A stretch of 11,860 nucleotides of DNA from Candidatus Cryptobacteroides faecihippi (GTDB lineage Bacteria; Bacteroidota; Bacteroidia; Bacteroidales; UBA932). How positions within the stretch are numbered: position 1 is the first letter of the stretch; each line of letters begins with the position of its first letter. The notes under the pieces were generated by a model, which saw only the letters and a list, made by a program, of their open reading frames with translations, was not told the origin of the DNA and did not search any database. Positions 7,784 to 11,860 of the stretch are shown one piece after another. The DNA lies in NCBI GenBank assembly GCA_018066065.1, contig JAGHSC010000220.1, forward strand, positions 1 to 11,860, in the 5' to 3' direction. Position numbers and translations under genes: made by a program.

Positions 7784-7808
7784 GACTGCGAAATTAAGTA
7801 TAATTTGA

Positions 7809-7816
7809 TAAATTTG
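7809..7816 (+). promoter_or_regulatory. Candidate -7 element of the beta-barrel gene
   Basis: TAAATTTG matches TAnnTTTG, 20 bases before the ATG at 7836, in the 52-base AT-rich gap shared with the divergent GSCFA gene. No good -33 box is seen. On the other strand only an imperfect element (TAATTTCG, 7796-7789) is present, very close to the GSCFA start. Confidence 0.4.
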
Positions 7817-7835
7817 CATTAGATTGAAACATGAT

Positions 7836-9110
7836 ATGAGATTCAGTGAAGGTTTGGGACGCATTGTCCTTTCAGCAGCGCTCGCGCTTGTTCCGCTTGC
7901 ATCCTTTGCGCAGGGCAAGCCGGAGTTTGTCTACAATGTCGATTTCGAGTATTATTTCGACAACAGGGAATTCGATGCCGGCGGGCAGGAATTCACCCCA
8001 TCGATGACCGTCAACGCAGCCAGGCTCACTCCTATGGCCGGAATCGGCATCAGGCAGGACCGGCTCCTCACCCACAAGGTCATGGCCGGAATCGATGTGG
8101 TCAAGAACATGGGCGAGTCCGTGACTCCTGTCTCCGACCCGCACCTCGACAACCTTGGCCTTTTCAGGGAGCTTTTCTTCTGGTACAATCTTGACGCCCG
8201 GCTCCGCAAGGCCGACATCAACGGCTATGCTGGAATGTTTCCACGCCGGTTCTCGGTCTTCGGCGGGATCGACACTCCTTCGTCCAGGCTTCCCGGCCAT
8301 GACATCCCGACGCTCTTCCTGTCCGAGGAGAACAGGTTCTACGATACTAACATGGAAGGCATCCTCATCACGGCGCAGAGGCCTAGGTCCTACTATGAGA
8401 TCGGTCTGGACTGGCTTGGCATGTTTGGCCCCGCAAGGCGTGAGCAGTTCATCATCTCGACCTACGGAAAGAGCCAGCTGAACCGTTGGCTGCAGGTTGG
8501 GTGGGTCGGAACGTTCCATCACTATGCCAACTCCGCCGAGTGCAGGGGAGTGGTCGACAACCATCTCCTGAGCCCGTTCGTGAGCTTCGACTTCGGCCGT
8601 GTCTTCCATGCGGGGATCCAGGATCTGTCCCTGACCCTGAACGGCATCCTGGGCGTCCATCAGGACAGGATGAAGGAGACCGGGCTTCAGATGACCAGGG
8701 GAGCCCAGGTCACGACCAACGTCAGGAACTGGAACGTCGGAATCCGTAACGAGTTCTATCTCGGGTCCGGGCAGATGCCTTATTTCGACCATGTGGCTCC
8801 TGAAGGAGTGCCGTACGGAACATCCCTCTACAGGGGCAATCCGTTTTACCGGATGCAGGGTGGAAAGGATGAGTGGGAGCATGGCGGAGTCTATGACAGA
8901 CTCGAACTTTACTATCAGCCAAAAATTGCATATTTCATGGATCTCAGGCTTTCGTTCGTGGCTCATTTCAATGACTGTACCATGCCTGTCTATCAGGGGT
9001 GGCAGCAGAAATTCTCCATCCTCATCGATCTTGACAAGCTGAAACAAAAGCCTGAGCGTCAGGCAAGTACGAAATCTCGAGAAAGGAGCATATTCGATCT
9101 GTTCCTCTAG
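7836..9110 (+). CDS. Putative outer-membrane beta-barrel protein, unknown function
   Basis: A 424-residue exported protein that I cannot name. Residues 1-25 are a clear signal peptide: basic start MRFSEGLGR, hydrophobic core IVLSAALALVPLA and cleavage likely after SFA, giving a mature start of QGKPEF. No lipobox cysteine is present. The mature chain has many aromatic-rich alternating stretches typical of barrel strands, such as FVYNVDFEYYFDNRE, RELFFWYNLDARL, YYEIGLDWLGMFG, WLQVGWVGTFHHYAN and YFMDLRLSFVAHF. The C-terminus (IFDLFL) follows a charged linker. The ATG at 7836 is preferred to a TTG at 7824 because it gives a compact signal peptide. It diverges from the GSCFA gene and ends before a strong hairpin. 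An outer-membrane barrel or porin-like role is inference from composition only. Confidence 0.75.
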   Translation: MRFSEGLGRIVLSAALALVPLASFAQGKPEFVYNVDFEYYFDNREFDAGGQEFTPSMTVNAARLTPMAGIGIRQDRLLTHKVMAGIDVVKNMGESVTPVSDPHLDNLGLFRELFFWYNLDARLRKADINGYAGMFPRRFSVFGGIDTPSSRLPGHDIPTLFLSEENRFYDTNMEGILITAQRPRSYYEIGLDWLGMFGPARREQFIISTYGKSQLNRWLQVGWVGTFHHYANSAECRGVVDNHLLSPFVSFDFGRVFHAGIQDLSLTLNGILGVHQDRMKETGLQMTRGAQVTTNVRNWNVGIRNEFYLGSGQMPYFDHVAPEGVPYGTSLYRGNPFYRMQGGKDEWEHGGVYDRLELYYQPKIAYFMDLRLSFVAHFNDCTMPVYQGWQQKFSILIDLDKLKQKPERQASTKSRERSIFDLFL

Positions 9111-9124
9111 GCGCAGCGCGCTTG

Positions 9125-9173
9125 ATGAATATCCGCCCACGGAGGTTCAAAGCTTCCGTGGGCGGATATTCAT
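9125..9173. terminator. Bidirectional hairpin between the barrel gene and the AraC regulator
   Basis: Positions 9125-9143 and 9155-9173 form a perfect 19-bp inverted repeat, extended inward by one G-T and one G-C pair to leave a 7-base loop. It lies between convergent genes, 14 bases after the barrel-gene stop and 21 bases before the regulator stop. Neither side has a strong T run, so termination is inferred from stem strength and position. Confidence 0.7.
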
Positions 9174-9194
9174 TTGCGGACATTATTCGAAGTT

Positions 9195-10088
9195 CTACTC
9201 TTTTCCCTGGGTCATCTTCCTGTACTCGGCAGGGGTCTGTCCTGTCGAGTGCCTGAAGGCGGTGAAGAAGTAGTCGTGGTTGTTGTAGCCGACGCTGTAG
9301 GCGACTTCCTTGATGTTCATGGAAGTGTTCGTCAGGAGTTCCTTTGCCTTCCTCATCCTGACGTCGTTGATGAACTTTGCAGGGGAGAATCCGGTGTACT
9401 CCTTGAAGGTCTTCCTGAAGGATGAGTAGCTCAGGCAGAGCTTTGCCGCGATTTCCTCTGGGGTGATCGTCGTGAAGCTGTCGTAGATCATCAGCTTGGC
9501 CTGACCGATCTTGCTGGCTGCATCCGATTCCTGGAACTGTGAGTTCCTGTCGTTGTAGTAGGCGAGTCCGAGCAGTCTGTCGACAATTCCGGCGAGAACC
9601 TGCTGGAAGCCGGATTCCTGTGCTGTCGAAACCTCGATTGCCTCGTTGTAGAGATTGACGATTTCCTCGCGGAGACGTACATTCAGCACAGGCTTTGCCT
9701 TCGTGAAGAATCCTTCCCTGATGAGGTTGTCGATGAACCTTCCGTTGAATCCGATCCAGTATTCCTTCCATCCTGTGCTTTTTTCCGGCGAGTAGGTGTG
9801 CCATTCTCCCGGGAACAGCAGGAACATCATTCCCTTCTCGATCTGTATCGTTTTCTGACGCCCAAGTGATTCGCATTGGAACTTTCCTCTGCCTTCCGTG
9901 ATGTAAAGCAGCTGGTATTCGTTCAGAATCCTTCCTTTTTTCGCCGAAAATACGTATCTTGACGGGTGGTTTGAGGGAGGATAGTCCATGCCGGGCTCGA
10001 TCTCCTGGAAGCCAACGGAATTCACTGCTGAACCCCACTTCAGGTCGACGGGATTTACTGCCAGATATTTCAGGTGCACTGATGCCAT
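9195..10088 (-). CDS. AraC-family regulator, probable L-rhamnose regulator
   Basis: A 297-residue transcription factor with an N-terminal cupin-type sugar-binding domain (about 20-150, including YQLLYITEGRGKF and FLLFPGEWHTYSP) and a C-terminal AraC DNA-binding domain with two helix-turn-helix units: about 210-232 (EEIAAKLCLSYSSFRKTF) and 258-290 (IKEVAYSVGYNNHDYFFTAF, then GQTPAEYRK). The open frame extends to 10232, but the ATG at 10088 is preferred because the extension is low-quality and a -7 promoter element lies within it. It is divergent from rhaB. In Bacteroides thetaiotaomicron an AraC-type RhaR encoded with the rhamnose genes activates them, so the same role is likely here. The target is inferred from position; the family is certain. 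Confidence 0.9.
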   Translation of the reverse strand: MASVHLKYLAVNPVDLKWGSAVNSVGFQEIEPGMDYPPSNHPSRYVFSAKKGRILNEYQLLYITEGRGKFQCESLGRQKTIQIEKGMMFLLFPGEWHTYSPEKSTGWKEYWIGFNGRFIDNLIREGFFTKAKPVLNVRLREEIVNLYNEAIEVSTAQESGFQQVLAGIVDRLLGLAYYNDRNSQFQESDAASKIGQAKLMIYDSFTTITPEEIAAKLCLSYSSFRKTFKEYTGFSPAKFINDVRMRKAKELLTNTSMNIKEVAYSVGYNNHDYFFTAFRHSTGQTPAEYRKMTQGKE

Positions 10089-10127
10089 GAAACTGAGCGA
10101 TTTAAAATTTTTAAAAACGATTTCTTG

Positions 10128-10135
10128 CAAATATA
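10128..10135 (-). promoter_or_regulatory. Candidate -7 element of the AraC regulator gene
   Basis: The minus strand reads TATATTTG, matching TAnnTTTG, 39 bases before the ATG at 10088. No -33 element at the expected spacing, as expected for a promoter that needs an activator or is weak. Confidence 0.45.
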
Positions 10136-10158
10136 GTAAACTTTTTTGGTTTATCTTG

Positions 10159-10192
10159 GTGTCAGAAATCAAAGTTTGAGTGTCAATTTCTG
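10159..10192. promoter_or_regulatory. Candidate AraC-type operator in the regulator-rhaB spacer
   Basis: GTGTCA occurs at 10159-10164 and again at 10180-10185, 21 bases apart, which is two helical turns and the usual spacing of AraC-family direct half-sites. An inverted pair CAGAAAT (10163-10169) and ATTTCTG (10186-10192), and an 11-base palindrome TCAAAGTTTGA (10169-10179), overlap it. It lies about 25 bases upstream of the rhaB -7 element, suitable for activation. Binding by the adjacent regulator is inference. Confidence 0.4.
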
Positions 10193-10217
10193 CAGTGATG
10201 CCGCTGCAAGATTTTAT

Positions 10218-10225
10218 TATTTTTG
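10218..10225 (+). promoter_or_regulatory. Candidate -7 element of rhaB
   Basis: TATTTTTG matches TAnnTTTG, 25 bases before the rhaB ATG. There is no -33 box at the expected distance; the candidate AraC operator lies just upstream, which would suit a promoter that depends on an activator. Confidence 0.5.
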
Positions 10226-10250
10226 TATTCATAAATCAAAACGCATAATT

Positions 10251-11699
10251 ATGTCACAGAACGAAATGATTTCAAAGGCCCATAATTTCCTTGCTTTCGA
10301 TTTGGGAGCAACCAGCGGCCGTGCTATAATCGGAACAATCTCAGATGGCAAACTCACGTCGGAGGAAACCTACAGGTTCCCTAACGGTGTCAAGGAAATC
10401 GATGGAAAGTTCTATTGGGACGTTTTCGCTCTCTACGATCACTTCATCGCAGCGATGAAGAAAGTGGCGGCTTCGGGCGTCAAGATCGACTCTATCGGCA
10501 TCGACACCTGGGGCGTCGATTTCGGCTGCATCGGTGAGGATGGCAGCATCCTCGGAATGCCACGTGCCTACAGGGACCCTTACACCGACGGCGTTCCTGA
10601 GAAGGTCTTCCAGATCATCCCTAAGGAGGAGCTCTACGATGCCACCGGCACCCAGATCATGAACTTCAACACGATCTTCCAGATCTATGCCCAGAGCCAG
10701 GAGCCTGACTCTCCGATCCACAATGCGAAGGAGATCCTCTTCATGCCTGACCTCCTCTCCTACATGCTTACCGGCGAAAGGGTCTGCGAGTACACCGATG
10801 CTTCGACTTCAGGTCTCATCAATCCTCGCAACAGGGATTTCGAGAGAAGCCTTCTCGACCGTCTTGGAGTGAAGTCTTCAATCCTCAGGGAGATCGTCCA
10901 GCCGGGATCGAAGGTCGGCATGCTCAAGCCTGAGATCTGCGCAGAGACCGGTATGGAGTCAGTCCCTGTGATTGCCGTTGCAGGCCACGACACCGCTTCT
11001 GCAATTGCTTCAATCCCTGCCGCTGACGAGAACTTCGCTTACCTCAGCTCCGGTACCTGGAGCCTCATGGGTATCGAGTCCAAGACCCCGATCATCAACA
11101 AGGAATCCTACGAACTCAACATCACCAACGAAGGTGGTATCGACGGAACGACCCGCTTCCTCAAGAACATCACCGGCATGTGGCTTCTCGAGCAGAGCCG
11201 CAAGACCTGGGAGAAGGAAGGCCGTACCTACAACTACGCTCAGATCGAGGCCATGGGTCTCGCTGCTGTGGACTTCCCTTCAACCATCGATCCTGACGAT
11301 CCTCGCTTTGCAGCCCCTAAGGACATGGATGCCGAGATCAAGGCAGCCATCGCAGAGTCAGGCCAGCAGGTCCCTCAGACCGATGGCGAGATGGTCAGCT
11401 GCATCTACCATTCACTTACCAAGAAGTACATCGATGTCATCGCAATGCTCCAGAAGTTCGCTGACTTCAAGATCGAGAAGCTTCACGTCATCGGCGGCGG
11501 TTCATCCAACAAGCTTGTCAGCCAGCTGACAGCTGATGCCCTCCAGATCCCTGTAATCTGCGGTCCTGTCGAGGGTACTTCCATCGGAAACATCATGATC
11601 CAGGCCAGGACCGCAGGTCTTGTCAAGGATCTTTGGGACATGAGAAGGATCATCGGCAACTCGATCGAGACCAAGACCTATCTTCCTTCCAACAAGTAG
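10251..11699 (+). CDS. rhaB: Rhamnulokinase RhaB
   Basis: A 482-residue FGGY-family sugar kinase that phosphorylates L-rhamnulose to L-rhamnulose 1-phosphate in the cytoplasm. The N-terminal ATPase lobe begins FLAFDLGATSGR (D17-R24), a rhamnulokinase-like form of the phosphate-1 loop. GIDTWGVDFG is the sugar-site segment; GHD at 245-247 gives the probable catalytic base D247. YLSSGTWSLMGIES, FLKNITGMWLLEQSR and GGGSSN (415-420) then GPVEGTSIGNIMIQA follow in the RhaB order. The start at 10251 (MSQNEMISKAHNFLAFDLG) is chosen over the longer frame from 10146 because the extension covers the promoter region and lacks family similarity. The rhaA start follows after 35 bases, and the AraC regulator is divergent upstream. 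Confidence 0.95.
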   Translation: MSQNEMISKAHNFLAFDLGATSGRAIIGTISDGKLTSEETYRFPNGVKEIDGKFYWDVFALYDHFIAAMKKVAASGVKIDSIGIDTWGVDFGCIGEDGSILGMPRAYRDPYTDGVPEKVFQIIPKEELYDATGTQIMNFNTIFQIYAQSQEPDSPIHNAKEILFMPDLLSYMLTGERVCEYTDASTSGLINPRNRDFERSLLDRLGVKSSILREIVQPGSKVGMLKPEICAETGMESVPVIAVAGHDTASAIASIPAADENFAYLSSGTWSLMGIESKTPIINKESYELNITNEGGIDGTTRFLKNITGMWLLEQSRKTWEKEGRTYNYAQIEAMGLAAVDFPSTIDPDDPRFAAPKDMDAEIKAAIAESGQQVPQTDGEMVSCIYHSLTKKYIDVIAMLQKFADFKIEKLHVIGGGSSNKLVSQLTADALQIPVICGPVEGTSIGNIMIQARTAGLVKDLWDMRRIIGNSIETKTYLPSNK

Positions 11700-11734
11700 A
11701 CGGACACAATAACTACATCTTTTATATTAAAACA

Positions 11735-11860
11735 ATGAACGAGAACAAAATCAACCAGGCTTACGAGATCGCTAAAGAGCGTTACGCAGCCATTGGAGTT
11801 GACACCGAGAAGGTACTCGACCAGCTCAGAATTTCCATCTCTCGATGCACTGCTGGCAGG
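11735..11860 (+). CDS. rhaA: L-rhamnose isomerase RhaA, 5' part only, with an apparent frameshift
   Basis: The start of an L-rhamnose isomerase, which converts L-rhamnose to L-rhamnulose, the substrate of RhaB. The N-terminus MNENKINQAYEIAKERYAAI followed by GVDTEKVLDQL matches RhaA N-termini, which are like LEQAWELAKQRFAAVGID in E. coli. The open frame then reads RISISRCTAGR to the edge, but the conserved MHCWQ motif is present one frame over at 11845-11859. Seventeen bases separate the QL codons from that ATG where 18 (six codons) are expected. One extra A in the GAATTT run near 11830 would give RNFHLSMHCWQ, a RhaA-like sequence. So one base appears missing, and the gene may be broken or the read wrong. 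The gene is cut by the window edge. It probably shares the rhaB promoter. Confidence 0.88.
   Translation, partial: MNENKINQAYEIAKERYAAIGVDTEKVLDQLRISISRCTAGR

Noticed and set aside
6918..7808. A 296-codon plus-strand frame opposite the broken GSCFA gene
   Set aside because: It remains open where the GSCFA gene is split, which made it tempting, but the minus strand shows strong GSCFA motifs on both sides of the junction and the plus frame shows none.
7872..9140. A 422-codon open frame antisense to the barrel gene
   Set aside because: The plus-strand frame has a signal peptide and barrel-like strands; the antisense has no recognisable domain and starts within the downstream hairpin.
9022..10038. 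A 338-codon minus-strand frame overlapping the AraC gene
   Set aside because: The overlapping frame carries the cupin and helix-turn-helix motifs; this one is rich in Arg, Gly and Gln with no domain.
10190..10210. Short CTGCA direct repeat and TGCAG/CTGCA inverted pair near the rhaB promoter
   Set aside because: Only five bases long and outside the 21-bp layout; expected by chance at this length.
1..11860. CRISPR array, tRNA, rRNA, insertion sequence, toxin-antitoxin or defence system
   Set aside because: I found no regularly spaced repeats, tRNA-like folds, transposase motifs or known defence domains; every sizeable gene is a housekeeping, transport-envelope or sugar-use gene.

Overview
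The window looks like an ordinary stretch of chromosome from a member of the Bacteroidota, probably Bacteroidales, with fairly GC-rich coding DNA and AT-rich spacers. The evidence is the Bacteroidetes-type YebC N-terminus (MGRAFEFRK), a recF-DUF721 pair, a GSCFA-family protein, a rhaB-rhaA locus beside an AraC regulator, and repeated matches to the Bacteroidetes -7 promoter element TAnnTTTG in front of genes. The genus cannot be fixed from the sequence alone.

Layout, left to right. Positions 1-103 hold a minus-strand promoter for a gene outside the window and the terminator of yebC. A minus-strand operon (862-1542, then 107-859) encodes a membrane-anchored TPR protein and a YebC-family protein. 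It diverges from a plus-strand operon: recF, DUF721/DciA-like, pdxB, then lysA with its own candidate promoter. lysA converges on ffh (minus strand) across a perfect 16-bp hairpin. A GSCFA-domain gene (minus) and a putative outer-membrane beta-barrel gene (plus) diverge from a 52-bp gap. The barrel gene converges on an AraC-family regulator gene across a second perfect hairpin of 19 bp. The regulator gene diverges from rhaB, followed by the start of rhaA at the right edge.

How the genes fit together. recF and the DciA-like gene belong to DNA repair and replication-helicase loading. PdxB makes a precursor of pyridoxal phosphate, the cofactor of the LysA decarboxylase encoded next to it. Ffh targets membrane proteins, and the TPR protein resembles translocon-associated YfgM-like proteins. 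The AraC regulator with rhaB-rhaA forms an L-rhamnose catabolic locus, and the shared spacer holds a 21-bp-spaced direct repeat that could be the operator.

The most notable observation is damage. Three genes carry apparent disruptions: an in-frame TAA in lysA beside its Cys-Glu motif, a one-base frameshift in the GSCFA gene, and a one-base frameshift in rhaA just before its HCWQ motif. The other genes are intact. This fits either uncorrected sequencing or assembly errors or real gene decay; the sequence alone cannot decide. I saw no tRNA, rRNA, CRISPR array, insertion sequence, phage or defence gene, and no stretch over 300 bases without a gene. I did not find a new biological system.
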